A DNA stretch of 64,000 nucleotides, from positions 434,001 to 498,000 of the forward strand of contig CAJUTK010000002.1 in the NCBI GenBank assembly GCA_910589375.1. Reading direction: 5' to 3'. Under the pieces are notes generated by a model, which ran no database searches, was not told the DNA's origin, and saw only the letters and a list, made by a program, of their open reading frames with translations. The position numbers were made by a program, and so were the translations under genes. Position 1 is the first letter of the stretch. Every line of letters starts with the position of its first letter. The DNA comes from an uncultured Bacilli bacterium. Its GTDB lineage: Bacteria > Bacillota_I > Bacilli_A > RF39 > UBA660. Positions 7,623 to 17,640 of the stretch are shown in pieces.

Positions 7623-10568
7623 ATGTACTTAAAAAAGATTATTGCGCAAGGATTTAAGTCATTTGCAGAAAATATTGTTATAGATTTAGAACCTAATATA
7701 GCAGGTATTGTAGGACCTAATGGAAGTGGTAAGAGTAATGTAGTAGATGCTATACGTTGGGTTTTAGGAGAACAATCTGTTAAATCTTTACGTGGTGATG
7801 GCAATATGACAGATGTTATATTTGCAGGTAGTAAAAGCCGTTCTGCTATGGGTACCGCCACTGTTACCTTAGTATTTGATAACCACGATAATTATTTACC
7901 TCTTACTTTTGAAGAAGTAGCTATTAAAAGACGTTTATATAAAGACGGAACAAATGAGTTTTTTATTAATAATGAAAAAGTAAGATTAAAGGATGTAGCA
8001 GACTTATTAATGGATAGTGGAATTGGTAAGGAATCTTTTAATATTATAGGACAAGGTAAAATAGAAGAAATTCTAAGTAATAAACCAGTAGATCGCAGAA
8101 GTATGTTTGAGGAAGCCGCAGGCGTTTTAAAGTATAAAAAGAGAAAAGAAGAGGCATTAAGAAAACTGGAGCGTACACATGATAATATGAAACGTGTAGA
8201 AGATATTGTGAAAGAGTTAGAAATACAAGTTGAGCCTTTAAGAGAACAAAAACAAAAAGCTTTAGAATACTTAAGTTTATCTGAAAAATTAAAAAACTTA
8301 GAAGTAGCTTTAGTAACGGAAGATATCACTAATTTAAATGAGAAATATCATGCAAATAAAGAAAGAGTAAATGCTCTTACATTAGAACTAGCTAGTATCT
8401 CTACTCACAATTCTAAATATGAGGCTCAAATTGTGGAATATAAGCAAAAGGAACAAGAAATATCAGAAAAGATAAATGCATTACAAAAAGCGCTTTTAGA
8501 AATTACAACAAAGGCAGAGAAAATAAACAGTCAAAAAGAAATATTACTAGAACGTAAAAAATATGAAGTAGATGATGCGAAATTGCATTCTACGGTATTA
8601 GAATTAAAAGAAGCAGAATTAAAATATGAGAATGAATTAAAAAGTTATGAATTAGAAATAGAAAATATTTTAAAAGAACTTGAAGATTATCATACAAAAA
8701 AGGAGCATTTAGAAGAGATTATTCGTTCTAAAAAGATAGATAGAGCAAAATTAGAAGAGAAATTAACTGGCTTTATTCGTAATCAAAAAATATTAGAAAC
8801 AAAAATTGATTCTTTAGAAGAAAGTATAGAAAATGGCTCTTCATTACCTTATGCTGTAAAAAATGTTTTAAATAATCCAAAACTAACAGGTATTCATAAT
8901 ACAATAGGAAATTTAATTGACGTAGAAGATGCTTATATAACAGCTATTTCAACTGCTTTAGGTGGTGCTTCTAACTACATTGTCGTAGAAAACGAGATAT
9001 CCGCTAAAGAGGCTATCACTTATTTAAAAAACAATAAAGTTGGAAGAGCTACATTTTTTCCTTTAAACGTAATTGAAGGAAAAATGCTAGATTCTAGAAT
9101 TTATGATCTTGTAAAAAAAGAAAAAGGATTTGTAGATATCGCTTCTAATTTAGTAAAGAATGATACACGATATGATAAAATCATCACTAATCAATTAGGA
9201 AACATTTTAGTAATAGATACTTTAGACAATGCCAATCAGTTAAATAAAAAATTAGGATATAAATATCGAATGGTTACTTTAGATGGAGAACTACTACATG
9301 TAGGTGGATCTTTAACTGGTGGTGAGAATAAACAAAAAAATATTTTGAGTGAAAAAAAAGAATTAGAGCAATTAACAAAAGAAGCACGTGCTGTATCTGA
9401 TACGATAGCCTCTTTAGAATCTTCTTTAAATCAATGTGATAATGAGTTAAAGGCAAAAGAGGATGAATTTTACTTAGTAGATAGAGATAATATTCGTCTA
9501 GAATCAGAAGTTCGTGAAAAGAACAAGAAAATATCTGATTTGCAAGAAAAAATAGAAGAAACTAAAAAAACTTTAACAGGAACTGCTAGTGTCATTAATA
9601 ATTCTTTAAGTGAAGAAGAGGATTTAATTTTAAAAGAATACTATGATGCGTTAAATGAAAAAGAGAAAATAGCTAGTGAACTAGATTATTGCCAAAATGA
9701 AAAGATAAAAGTTTCTAATGAGTTAGCAGAATTTGAGCATTTCGTAAAAAAGGATAATTCCCTTTATTTAGAAAAATCTAAAGAGATGCAGGAATTAGAA
9801 ATTGAAGTAAATAGAAGCGATGTGAAACTGGATAATTTGCTAAACTTATTAAATGAGACTTACAGTATGACATATGAATATGCAAAAGAGAACTTCTTTT
9901 TATCTATTAATGCTAGTGAAGCAAGAACAAAAGTAGGTTCACTAAAGAGAAAAATAAAAGAGTTAGGGCCAATTAATCAACAGGCACCTGAAGAATACGA
10001 TAGAGTAAGTGAAAGATATGAGTTTTTAATTAGTCAACAAGAGGATCTTGTGAAAGCAGAAAATACATTATTAGATATTATCAAAGAAATGGATAGAGTA
10101 ATGGAAACTAACTTTGCAAAAACATTTGCTATTATCAACAAACATTTCGCAGAAACTTTTAAAGAACTATTTAAAGGGGGTACTGCTTCACTGAAACTAA
10201 CAGACCCTACAAATTTGTTAGAAACTGGTATTGAGATAGTTGCTTCCCCACCAGGAAAAAGCTTAAAGAGTATTTCTCTTTTAAGTGGTGGGGAAAAGAC
10301 ATTTACAGCTATTAGTTTGCTATTTGCTATTTTAAAAACAAGACCAATGCCTTTTTGTATTTTAGATGAGGTAGAAGCAGCGCTCGATGAAGTAAATGTA
10401 GAATCCTTTGGAGAATATTTGCAATCTCTTAAAACAAAGACGCAATTTATTGTTATCACCCATAAGAAAAAGACTATGGAATATGCGGATACCCTTTATG
10501 GAATTACAATGCAAGAAAGTGGTGTCAGTAAATTAGTTAGTGTTAAATTAGAAGAAATAGAAAAATAA
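7623..10568 (+). CDS. smc: chromosome segregation protein SMC
   Basis: ATPase of the condensin complex that organises and segregates the chromosome. Walker A GPNGSGKS is at residues 31-38, the first coiled-coil arm about 165-405, the hinge about 410-565 (GIHNTIGNLID to GGSLTGGE), the second arm about 570-850, the ABC signature LSGGEKT at 887-893, and Walker B with DE at 915-916. At 981 residues it is about 200 shorter than Bacillus SMC (1186 as I recall). The loss is about 100 residues in each arm, so the antiparallel coil stays in register. No frameshift is seen. The neighbours are not the usual rnc/ftsY. Confidence 0.97.
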   Translation: MYLKKIIAQGFKSFAENIVIDLEPNIAGIVGPNGSGKSNVVDAIRWVLGEQSVKSLRGDGNMTDVIFAGSKSRSAMGTATVTLVFDNHDNYLPLTFEEVAIKRRLYKDGTNEFFINNEKVRLKDVADLLMDSGIGKESFNIIGQGKIEEILSNKPVDRRSMFEEAAGVLKYKKRKEEALRKLERTHDNMKRVEDIVKELEIQVEPLREQKQKALEYLSLSEKLKNLEVALVTEDITNLNEKYHANKERVNALTLELASISTHNSKYEAQIVEYKQKEQEISEKINALQKALLEITTKAEKINSQKEILLERKKYEVDDAKLHSTVLELKEAELKYENELKSYELEIENILKELEDYHTKKEHLEEIIRSKKIDRAKLEEKLTGFIRNQKILETKIDSLEESIENGSSLPYAVKNVLNNPKLTGIHNTIGNLIDVEDAYITAISTALGGASNYIVVENEISAKEAITYLKNNKVGRATFFPLNVIEGKMLDSRIYDLVKKEKGFVDIASNLVKNDTRYDKIITNQLGNILVIDTLDNANQLNKKLGYKYRMVTLDGELLHVGGSLTGGENKQKNILSEKKELEQLTKEARAVSDTIASLESSLNQCDNELKAKEDEFYLVDRDNIRLESEVREKNKKISDLQEKIEETKKTLTGTASVINNSLSEEEDLILKEYYDALNEKEKIASELDYCQNEKIKVSNELAEFEHFVKKDNSLYLEKSKEMQELEIEVNRSDVKLDNLLNLLNETYSMTYEYAKENFFLSINASEARTKVGSLKRKIKELGPINQQAPEEYDRVSERYEFLISQQEDLVKAENTLLDIIKEMDRVMETNFAKTFAIINKHFAETFKELFKGGTASLKLTDPTNLLETGIEIVASPPGKSLKSISLLSGGEKTFTAISLLFAILKTRPMPFCILDEVEAALDEVNVESFGEYLQSLKTKTQFIVITHKKKTMEYADTLYGITMQESGVSKLVSVKLEEIEK

Positions 10569-10595
10569 GAAGAAACGATGAGTTTTCTTCTTTTT
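10567..10595 (+). terminator. intrinsic terminator of smc
   Basis: AAGAAGAAA (10567-10575) pairs with TTTCTTCTT (10584-10592) and a T tract follows. Confidence 0.7.
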
Positions 10596-10628
10596 ATGTT
10601 ATAATGATATTAGAGAATGAGGTGGCTT

Positions 10629-11561
10629 ATGAACTATTTATTATATGGAGAAGAATCCTATTTAATAGAAAAAGAAATAGAGAAAATAGTAGCAAAACAA
10701 GGATTAGAAGAAATTAATTTAATTCGATATGACTATACAATAGATAGTTTATCTAAAATATTAGAAGATTGTGAGACTGTATCTTTTTTCTCTGATAAAA
10801 AAGGGGTAATAGTAGATAATGCAGTTCTTTTTAATAGAGGAAAAGGTACAGAAGAGGATACAAATAAATTATTACCTTATTTAAAAAGCCCAAATCCAAG
10901 TACTATTTTAATATTTCTAAATCATAATGCTAGTGTTGATAATACAAAAAAAATAACAAAGGCAATGAAGGAAATTGGAGTATTAAAAGAGCTTTCTAAC
11001 TCTAACCCTTTTTCAGAAATAGAAGAAATGTTTGATGGTTATAAGATAGAAAAATCGAGCATTCGATTATTTCAAGAAAGAGTGGGAGACGATTTGACTA
11101 TATTAAAAGAAGAAGCCAATAAACTAAGATTATTTAAAATAGAAGAAAAAGAAATAACAAAAGAGGATATATTGTCCTTAACTACAGTAACAATCGATAC
11201 GGATATTTTCAAGTTTATTGACTATATTATAGGAAGGGAAAAAGGAAAAGCCTTAGCTATGTATGAAGAGATGATTAAAGAAGGGGAAGAACCTATTAAA
11301 ATTATTGCTCTTTTAGCTAGTAAATTTAGACTTATGTATCAATCAACAGAGCTTACTAGATTAGGCTATTCCCAACAAGATATCTCCTCTACATTAGGGG
11401 TTCATATATATCCTGTTAAACTTGCTATTCAGTCTGGTTTAAAATATAAGACTAGTTTATTACTTCGTTATATGAAACAATTATCAGAATTAGATATTCA
11501 AATTAAAACAGGAAAAATTGAGCCTATTTTAGGATTAGAACTTTTATTATTAGAAGTTTAA
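10629..11561 (+). CDS. holA: DNA polymerase III subunit delta
   Basis: Clamp-loader subunit that opens the beta sliding clamp. The protein starts NYLLYGEESYLIEKEIEKI, the typical YqeN/HolA N-terminus, continues with an ATP-fold domain lacking a functional P-loop, and ends in the helical collar domain (QLSELDIQIKTGKIEPILGLELLL). I choose ATG 10629 (310 aa), because an in-frame ATG 12 bases upstream overlaps the GAGGTGG ribosome binding site. An extended -10 (TGTTATAATG) lies just upstream, after the smc terminator. Confidence 0.92.
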   Translation: MNYLLYGEESYLIEKEIEKIVAKQGLEEINLIRYDYTIDSLSKILEDCETVSFFSDKKGVIVDNAVLFNRGKGTEEDTNKLLPYLKSPNPSTILIFLNHNASVDNTKKITKAMKEIGVLKELSNSNPFSEIEEMFDGYKIEKSSIRLFQERVGDDLTILKEEANKLRLFKIEEKEITKEDILSLTTVTIDTDIFKFIDYIIGREKGKALAMYEEMIKEGEEPIKIIALLASKFRLMYQSTELTRLGYSQQDISSTLGVHIYPVKLAIQSGLKYKTSLLLRYMKQLSELDIQIKTGKIEPILGLELLLLEV

Positions 11562-11564
11562 TGG

Positions 11565-11593
11565 TTGCTATTTCCTTTTAAAATCTGTATAAT
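11565..11593 (+). promoter_or_regulatory. promoter of the nucleotidase-HD hydrolase pair
   Basis: TTGCTA (11565-11570), 17-bp spacer, TATAAT (11588-11593). Confidence 0.6.
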
Positions 11594-11616
11594 AAATCAC
11601 TACTAGAGGTGATAGC

Positions 11617-12381
11617 ATGATTTTTATACGAAAATTTGAAAGATTAGATCCTAAGGAGACTTTCGTACTAACAGATTTTGATAGAACACTTACAGAACAT
11701 GATAGTTCTACTTGTTGGGGTCTCTTAGAGGAAAGTCCTTATGTAGATCAAGGATATGCGAAAGAAAGCTTAGATATTTATCATTATTATCGCCCAATAG
11801 AAGTAGATCAAACGATTCCTTTTGCTGATAAATCTGCCATCATGGAAAAATGGTTTCGTGAAGTAGCGCTGCTTTTAAGTAAGTATCACATTTATGAAGA
11901 AACGATTGAAAAAATATTTACGAATTCCAATGGTTTAAAATTGAGAAGGGATGTAAAACCTTTTTTGGGAAGAATGAATGAATTAGGGATTCCAGTGGTA
12001 ATTGTAAGTGCTGGTATTGGAAATTTTATTGAAAAATATTTAGCTAGTGAAGGATGCCTTTTTGATAATGTGACTATTCATTCTAATTACTTAATTTATG
12101 AAGGAGGAAGAATAGTTGGAGTAAAAGAACCTATTTTACACTCTCTTAATAAGAGTATGTTAACTTATCCAGAGATTGGTTCTAAAAGAAAAGGACTTTT
12201 GTTTGGCGATCAAATAGAAGATAAAGAGATGGGAAAACATGTAGATACTATTTCAGTTGGCTTTTGCGATACGAATATGCATAGTTTAAAGGAATTTAAA
12301 AGAGAATTTGACGTTGTTTTAACAGGTGATTCTTCCTATGAACAAGTCGCAAAAACTTATATTAAGAGGTATAAAAAATGA
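11617..12381 (+). CDS. HAD-superfamily nucleotidase, pyrimidine 5'-nucleotidase (UMPH-1) type
   Basis: HAD motif I is DFDRTLT with Asp20 and Asp22 as nucleophile and acid. The segment PIEVDQTIPFADKSAIMEKWF, the motif VVIVSAGIGNFIEKYL, the loop ILHSLNKS and the GLLFGDQIEDKEM motif IV all follow the order of cytosolic 5'-nucleotidase III (UMPH-1), which hydrolyses pyrimidine nucleoside monophosphates. These homologues are best known from eukaryotes, with scattered bacterial members. RBS is GAGGTGATAGC. The gene ends inside the start of the HD hydrolase (ATGA overlap), so the two are coupled and may act together in nucleotide turnover. Confidence 0.82.
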   Translation: MIFIRKFERLDPKETFVLTDFDRTLTEHDSSTCWGLLEESPYVDQGYAKESLDIYHYYRPIEVDQTIPFADKSAIMEKWFREVALLLSKYHIYEETIEKIFTNSNGLKLRRDVKPFLGRMNELGIPVVIVSAGIGNFIEKYLASEGCLFDNVTIHSNYLIYEGGRIVGVKEPILHSLNKSMLTYPEIGSKRKGLLFGDQIEDKEMGKHVDTISVGFCDTNMHSLKEFKREFDVVLTGDSSYEQVAKTYIKRYKK

Positions 12382-14033
12382 AATATTCAAGAAAAATGGT
12401 AACAGGAACCGATTTAGCGGCTTTTTATGAAAAATTATTTGAAGGAACTTCTACGAATTATGGCTTTTTATCCTATTCACATACTTTCTGTCCTATTCCA
12501 AATAAAGAATTAATTTTACCACTTCCATTTATGAAAATTATAAATACGAAACCAATGCAAATGGCTAACTCAAAAATTCAAACTGCACATTGTTATAAAG
12601 TTCATCCAAGAATGGAAGATACCAGATTAGATCATATGGTATTTGCACAGTCTTTAGGAGTAGATTTTCTTTCTATTTTAGAGAAAAAAGGATATACTAT
12701 CGATAATAAAACTAAAGTTGCTTTTTTAACTTTTCTTCTTATTCATGATATAGGCCATGGCCCATTTTCCCATCCATTTGAACAGATGGTAGATGGCTAT
12801 AAAGGAATGCATGAGGATATAGGAAAAAGAACCTTACAGGAATGGGAGGAACTCTATGCCATATTAGAAAGCATTTATCCAGGCTTAACAGAAAGATTAA
12901 TTCATTTTAAAGAATATGATGAATATGGGCTAAGTAGTCTCTTAGAAGGAGTTTTTGACCTAGATAGAGCATCATTTCTTATTATGGATACTTTTCTTAT
13001 GGATGGTGAAGAGAAAAGTGATGCCTTTTATGATATTGTAGATAGCATTTATAAAATATTTGATAGTATTATTTTAAAAGATAGAAGAGTTTACTACGAT
13101 TACAAATGTTTTAGAGAAATGGATGACTTTTTACGTATTCGAAAAGAAAACTATGAGGAATACCAGTCTCCTAAGAGAGTATTAGATGATCTAATTTTAA
13201 AACGTATTGGAGAAGAAGTAGCAACTGTAGTTTCCGATAAACAGATGCTATTTAAGAGCCTTCCAATCTCCATTCAAGAAGAAATTGCTCGCTTTTTGTT
13301 ATTTATTAGGCATATGAAAAAGGAAAAATCTAATGTTAATTTAATTGAGTATTATTCTTTCGGAGATTATCATTTTGAGAGAGTATTCCAATTATTACTT
13401 CTTTTAGATGATCCTAATTTAACTAGGGATTGCATCTTGATTTTGTCTGCTTTCGAAAACTATGATAGATTTTATGACATTGCGATTAATCGTGAAAAAA
13501 GTGGTAGAGAAGATTTCTACATTGATAATAAATTTACTATTTATAAATCTAAAAAGGACGAGAATATTACCTTCCTAAGGGGAGAAGAGGAAATTGATTA
13601 TAAAGACTGTGATGGAAGATTAGTAGAAGGTGGAGTCTTTCTAGAAACAATTTCCTATACTTTAAAAGAGCCTGCAAGTTTATCATCAGAAGGAGAACTA
13701 AGAGAATCTCTTTTACAGGAAATTAATGGAGAGCTTAGAAATAGCAGTTATCAATTAGAACGTCTAGTAGCAAGATTTCCAAGTGATGAACCTGTTATTG
13801 AGGCAATTAAAAATTATGTGAAGAGTGTAGAGGCTAATATTTCTTTTGAAGAACATGCTAAGTTATATGGTTTAAGTAAAAACCAACTTTTAGCATATTT
13901 AGTATTATATACCCCTAATCCTATTGTAAGTAGAAACGCTAAGATGTTATTAAGTGAGCACTTAGGATATTACTTTACAGAAGAAGAAGCTTCTATTCGA
14001 CTAAGAAATAAACAATACAAAATTACAGAATGA
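12378..14033 (+). CDS. HD-domain phosphohydrolase
   Basis: The metal-binding HD core is visible as His86 (RLDHMVFA), His123-Asp124 (LLIHDIGHGPFSH), with further His127 and His145. The GHGPFSHPFE motif is the one seen in dGTPase/YwfO-type HD proteins, which dephosphorylate nucleotides. The remaining 400 residues are helical with no other domain I can name. It overlaps the preceding nucleotidase by four bases. Substrate unknown; a (d)NTP or nucleotide is likely given the neighbour and the motif. Confidence 0.8.
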   Translation: MKYSRKMVTGTDLAAFYEKLFEGTSTNYGFLSYSHTFCPIPNKELILPLPFMKIINTKPMQMANSKIQTAHCYKVHPRMEDTRLDHMVFAQSLGVDFLSILEKKGYTIDNKTKVAFLTFLLIHDIGHGPFSHPFEQMVDGYKGMHEDIGKRTLQEWEELYAILESIYPGLTERLIHFKEYDEYGLSSLLEGVFDLDRASFLIMDTFLMDGEEKSDAFYDIVDSIYKIFDSIILKDRRVYYDYKCFREMDDFLRIRKENYEEYQSPKRVLDDLILKRIGEEVATVVSDKQMLFKSLPISIQEEIARFLLFIRHMKKEKSNVNLIEYYSFGDYHFERVFQLLLLLDDPNLTRDCILILSAFENYDRFYDIAINREKSGREDFYIDNKFTIYKSKKDENITFLRGEEEIDYKDCDGRLVEGGVFLETISYTLKEPASLSSEGELRESLLQEINGELRNSSYQLERLVARFPSDEPVIEAIKNYVKSVEANISFEEHAKLYGLSKNQLLAYLVLYTPNPIVSRNAKMLLSEHLGYYFTEEEASIRLRNKQYKITE

Positions 14034-14035
14034 TA

Positions 14036-14063
14036 AAAAGATGTCAATTTGTTGACATCTTTT
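14036..14063. terminator. bidirectional terminator between the HD hydrolase and rarA
   Basis: A perfect 12-bp stem (14036-14047 and 14052-14063, TTTG loop) with A and T tracts on either side, shared by two convergent genes. It overlaps the rarA stop codon. Confidence 0.85.
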
Positions 14064-15264
14064 CTATTGCTTCATATACTTTCTTTAAGTCTCTTTCATA
14101 TTTACTAGTATCTTTAGGAATATAGTATTTTCTATTTCTTATTTTATCTGGTAAATATTGTTGGCTCACAAATGCATGAGGATAGTTATGGGGATATTTA
14201 TAATCTTTAGAGCTTGTTTTAATATGGTCTGGTACATTTCCTGTATTCCCACTTTCTATATCTTTTAGAGCCTCATCTAAAGCTAAGTGAGCACTATTGG
14301 ATTTAGGAGAAAGAGCTAAATCTACAACCATTACAGAAAGAGGAATTCTAGCTTCTGGAAGTCCTAATCTTTCACAAGCATTAATACAAGCATCTACTCT
14401 AGGACCCATATTAGGGTTAGCAAGTCCAATATCTTCATAGGCAATGACAGTCATTCTACGATAGATAATATCTAAATCTTCTGCCTCTATTAGTCTAGCT
14501 AGATAGTATAATGAAGCATTTACATCAGACCCTCTAATACTTTTTTGAAAAGCACTGATAACATCATAATGACCATCTTCATCTTTATCATGAAAGAATA
14601 CGGGTTTACTATTGATAGTTTTAATAACTTCTAATGTAATATTTCCTTGGTTACTAGAATAATATGCAATTTCCAATAGATTGTATGCGTTTCGCATATC
14701 TCCACTGCTTAGAGTAGCAATTTGTTTAAGACATTGTTCATCAATTTGAATATTTTTTAAATATTCACTTTCACAAGCTCGTTTTAAGCCTTCAACAATA
14801 TCTTCTAGCTCTAGTTCTTTCAGTTCAAATATTTGGCACCTGCTTCTAATGGCAGGATTTATCTTATGGTAAGGATTAGAAGTAGTCATTCCAATTAAAG
14901 TAATAAGGCCATTTTCTAAATAGGGAAGAAGTAAATCTTGTTTATCCTTATTAAGTCTATGAATTTCATCCATCAAGACAACCATCCCATGATACATTTT
15001 AGCTTCTTCTATAACAATATCAAAATCTTTTTTATTATTGATAGTAGCATTAAGCATGCGATAAGGAATCTTTAATTCTTCTACAATAGCAGTTGCAATA
15101 GTAGTTTTCCCAATACCAGGTTTCCCAAAAAATATCATTGAAAATAATTTTCCATTTTTCACTAAATTATAGATAACTTTATTTTCACCAATTAAATGTT
15201 TTTGACCAATTACATCATTTATACATTTTGGTCTCATTTTAATCGCTAAAGGTTCTGTATTCAT
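14044..15264 (-). CDS. rarA: replication-associated recombination protein A (MgsA/RarA)
   Basis: AAA+ ATPase acting at stalled replication forks, related to the clamp loader and RuvB. Walker A is GKPGIGKT (47-54), Walker B VVLMDEIHRL with Asp99-Glu100, and sensor segment TTSNPY is present. The C-terminal half carries the RarA tetramerisation region (YDVISAFQKSIRGSD, ARLIEAEDLDIIYRRM). Length of 406 residues is slightly short of the usual 420-450. It is the only minus-strand gene in the first 46 kb. Confidence 0.95.
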   Translation of the reverse strand: MNTEPLAIKMRPKCINDVIGQKHLIGENKVIYNLVKNGKLFSMIFFGKPGIGKTTIATAIVEELKIPYRMLNATINNKKDFDIVIEEAKMYHGMVVLMDEIHRLNKDKQDLLLPYLENGLITLIGMTTSNPYHKINPAIRSRCQIFELKELELEDIVEGLKRACESEYLKNIQIDEQCLKQIATLSSGDMRNAYNLLEIAYYSSNQGNITLEVIKTINSKPVFFHDKDEDGHYDVISAFQKSIRGSDVNASLYYLARLIEAEDLDIIYRRMTVIAYEDIGLANPNMGPRVDACINACERLGLPEARIPLSVMVVDLALSPKSNSAHLALDEALKDIESGNTGNVPDHIKTSSKDYKYPHNYPHAFVSQQYLPDKIRNRKYYIPKDTSKYERDLKKVYEAIEKMSTN

Positions 15265-15279
15265 CTAATCACCATGGAT

Positions 15280-15308
15280 ATTGTACCATACTAAGAATAT
15301 AAATACAA
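15280..15308 (-). promoter_or_regulatory. promoter of rarA
   Basis: On the minus strand: TTGTAT (15308-15303), 17-bp spacer, TACAAT (15285-15280). Confidence 0.55.
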
Positions 15309-15326
15309 ATGTTTGATATAGTTTTC

Positions 15327-15356
15327 TTGCTTGAACACTTCCATTTATGATATAAT
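15327..15356 (+). promoter_or_regulatory. promoter of xerD
   Basis: TTGCTT (15327-15332), 18-bp spacer, extended -10 TGaTATAAT (TATAAT 15351-15356). Confidence 0.6.
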
Positions 15357-15379
15357 GAAGTTGTAAGGATAGATTTGAT

Positions 15380-16258
15380 ATGATACAAGAGGAGATTAAT
15401 AGTTTTAGAAGTTATCTTTTAGTTGAAAAAAAATATAGTAAGAATACCATTGAGTCCTACGAGAGAGATCTATTACAATTTCAAAGTTTTATTACAAAAG
15501 AAATTACTAGAATTCAGGAGGAGGACATTCATCAGTATTTAAAAGAACTTTCGGTAGAGGGAAAAAGTGAAAAGACTATTTCAAGAGTGATTTCTTGTTT
15601 AAAATCCTTTTATAAATTTCTATTAATTGAAAAAAAGGTTGCTAGAAATCCAATGGAGAATATTGAAATTCCTAAATTAAAAAAGAGTCTTCCTCATACT
15701 TTGACAGAGGAAGAAGTAAATAACTTATTAGAGGTTCCCTTACTAGATGCTTTTAGTTACCGAAATAAGGCAATGTTAGAGGGACTCTACGCAACAGGAA
15801 TTCGTGTCTCTGAACTTGTAAATTTGAAACTAGGAGATATTGATATAGAAAGCGCTACTTTAAGAACAATGGGAAAGGGTAGTAAAGAGAGAATTGTTCC
15901 TCTTGGAGATTACGCTCTTAGATACTTAACAATTTATATAAGAGATTACCGTCCTATGCTTTTAAAAAGAGATTATAATGACTATTTATTTTTAAATAAT
16001 CATGGGAAGAAGTTAACTCGTCAAGGCTTTTTTAAAATTATTAAAGCAAGAGCAAAGGAAGCTAATATTCAAAAGGAATTATCACCTCATACTTTAAGAC
16101 ATTCTTTTGCAACTCACTTGCTTAATCATGGAGCAGATTTAAGAAGTATACAAGAACTTTTAGGCCATAGTGATATTTCTACTACACAAATCTATACCCA
16201 CATATCCAATGAACATTTAAAAGAAAGTTATAAAGAATTTCACCCACATGGTGAATAA
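15380..16258 (+). CDS. xerD: tyrosine recombinase XerD
   Basis: Resolves chromosome dimers at dif. The N-terminal SAM-like core-binding domain (1-100) is followed by the catalytic domain with all active residues: Arg142 (GIRVSEL), Lys166 (GKGSKER), His237 and Arg240 (HTLRHSF), His263 (LLGHSDI) and Tyr272 (IYTH). Length (292 aa) and lack of extra domains argue for a housekeeping Xer protein and not a phage integrase. A phosphohexomutase follows 11 bases later, so they are probably co-transcribed. XerC versus XerD is assigned by overall resemblance only. Confidence 0.9.
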   Translation: MIQEEINSFRSYLLVEKKYSKNTIESYERDLLQFQSFITKEITRIQEEDIHQYLKELSVEGKSEKTISRVISCLKSFYKFLLIEKKVARNPMENIEIPKLKKSLPHTLTEEEVNNLLEVPLLDAFSYRNKAMLEGLYATGIRVSELVNLKLGDIDIESATLRTMGKGSKERIVPLGDYALRYLTIYIRDYRPMLLKRDYNDYLFLNNHGKKLTRQGFFKIIKARAKEANIQKELSPHTLRHSFATHLLNHGADLRSIQELLGHSDISTTQIYTHISNEHLKESYKEFHPHGE

Positions 16259-16269
16259 AGGAGGATTTT

Positions 16270-17640
16270 ATGAATTTAACAAAAATTACAGATTCTATTT
16301 TTAGAGAATATGATATTAGAGGAATATGGGAAACAGATATTACAGAAGATGTAGCGTATACTCTAGGAAGAAGCTTTGCTAGTTATATTGATTCCATGGG
16401 GATTCATGATGTAGTAGTAGGCCATGATAATCGTATTTCATCACCAGTTATTCATGATGCTTTAATAAAAGGGTTAGTAGAAAGTGGAGCTACTGTAACA
16501 GATTTAGGTCTCGTTACTACACCGATGTATTATTATGCAAAGAAAAAATATACGATTACTACTGGTATCATGATTACTGCTAGCCATAATCCTAAAGAAT
16601 ATAATGGATTTAAAATATCTTTTAATTTAGATGGGAATGCTTGTGGCGAAGCTATTACTAAATTTAGAGATTTTACCAATTCTTTAAACTTTATTACCAA
16701 AGAAGGTAGTGTAAGTGGTTTAGATATTGAAGCAGAATATTTAAATGAAATCAAAAATAGTATTCATCTTGGAGATAGAAAAGTTCGCGTTGTATTTGAT
16801 TGTGGTAATGGAACTGGATCTATTATTATTAAAAAGATTCTAGATATGTTTGATATTGAATATGAGTTATTATACTGTGATTCTGATCCAAATTTCCCAA
16901 ATCATCACCCAGATCCATGTGTGAGAGAAAATATGAAAGCTTTATCTAACAAAGTAAGAGAGTTAGGATACGATTTAGGAATTGGCATTGATGGAGATGC
17001 CGATAGAGTTGGATTAGTAGATCAAAATGGTGAGATTATTGGTAGTGATTTAATTATGCTAATCGTATATCGTAGTATCGCTAGTACAATGAAAAACAAG
17101 AAGGCTGTATACGATGTAAAGTGTTCTAAAACTCTAATTGATGGATTGAAAGAACTAGGTCTAGATACAGTTATGGCACGTACTGGAAATTCTTATATGA
17201 ATTTAAAGATTAATCAAGAAGATTTCGATTTTGGCGGAGAATACTCAGGACATATTTGGTTTAGAGATAAATGGCCTGGATTTGATGATGGAATATATGC
17301 AGGTATGAGATTAGTAGAAATTGTGTCTAATACTAATAAAAATACAAGTGAATTATTAGATAATATCAATCACTATTATTCTACAGAAGAATTAAAATTC
17401 CACGCACCAGATGAAATTAAATTTGGAGTGGTAGAAAAGATAAAAAAATATTGTGAGAATAAGAATTATCAAATGATTACCGTAGATGGCATCCGTGTAG
17501 AATTTTCAGATAGCTGGGCACTAGTTAGATGTTCTAATACAGGTCCTAATATAACAGCACGTTTTGAAGCAAAAACAGAGAGTAGATTACAAGAATTGCA
17601 AGAAGAATTCACAACTTTATTAAATGAATACTTAAAATGA
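16270..17640 (+). CDS. phosphomannomutase/phosphoglucomutase
   Basis: Interconverts hexose-6- and hexose-1-phosphates for surface sugar synthesis. The phosphoserine is Ser105 in TASHNPKEYNG, the metal loop is Asp241-Gly-Asp243-Ala-Asp245-Arg (DGDADR), the sugar-binding loop is GEYSGHIWF, and the phosphate-binding C-terminal loop is RCSNTGPNITARFEA. The 456-residue length matches AlgC/ManB-type bifunctional enzymes and is shorter than PgcA. GGAGG precedes the ATG. It may supply the capsule locus 10 kb downstream (inference). Confidence 0.9.
   Translation: MNLTKITDSIFREYDIRGIWETDITEDVAYTLGRSFASYIDSMGIHDVVVGHDNRISSPVIHDALIKGLVESGATVTDLGLVTTPMYYYAKKKYTITTGIMITASHNPKEYNGFKISFNLDGNACGEAITKFRDFTNSLNFITKEGSVSGLDIEAEYLNEIKNSIHLGDRKVRVVFDCGNGTGSIIIKKILDMFDIEYELLYCDSDPNFPNHHPDPCVRENMKALSNKVRELGYDLGIGIDGDADRVGLVDQNGEIIGSDLIMLIVYRSIASTMKNKKAVYDVKCSKTLIDGLKELGLDTVMARTGNSYMNLKINQEDFDFGGEYSGHIWFRDKWPGFDDGIYAGMRLVEIVSNTNKNTSELLDNINHYYSTEELKFHAPDEIKFGVVEKIKKYCENKNYQMITVDGIRVEFSDSWALVRCSNTGPNITARFEAKTESRLQELQEEFTTLLNEYLK

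Noticed and set aside
7892..8329. Long antisense reading frames opposite smc, pgm, adhesin and others
   Set aside because: They are mirror frames of codon-biased genes, with no ribosome sites and no recognisable domains.
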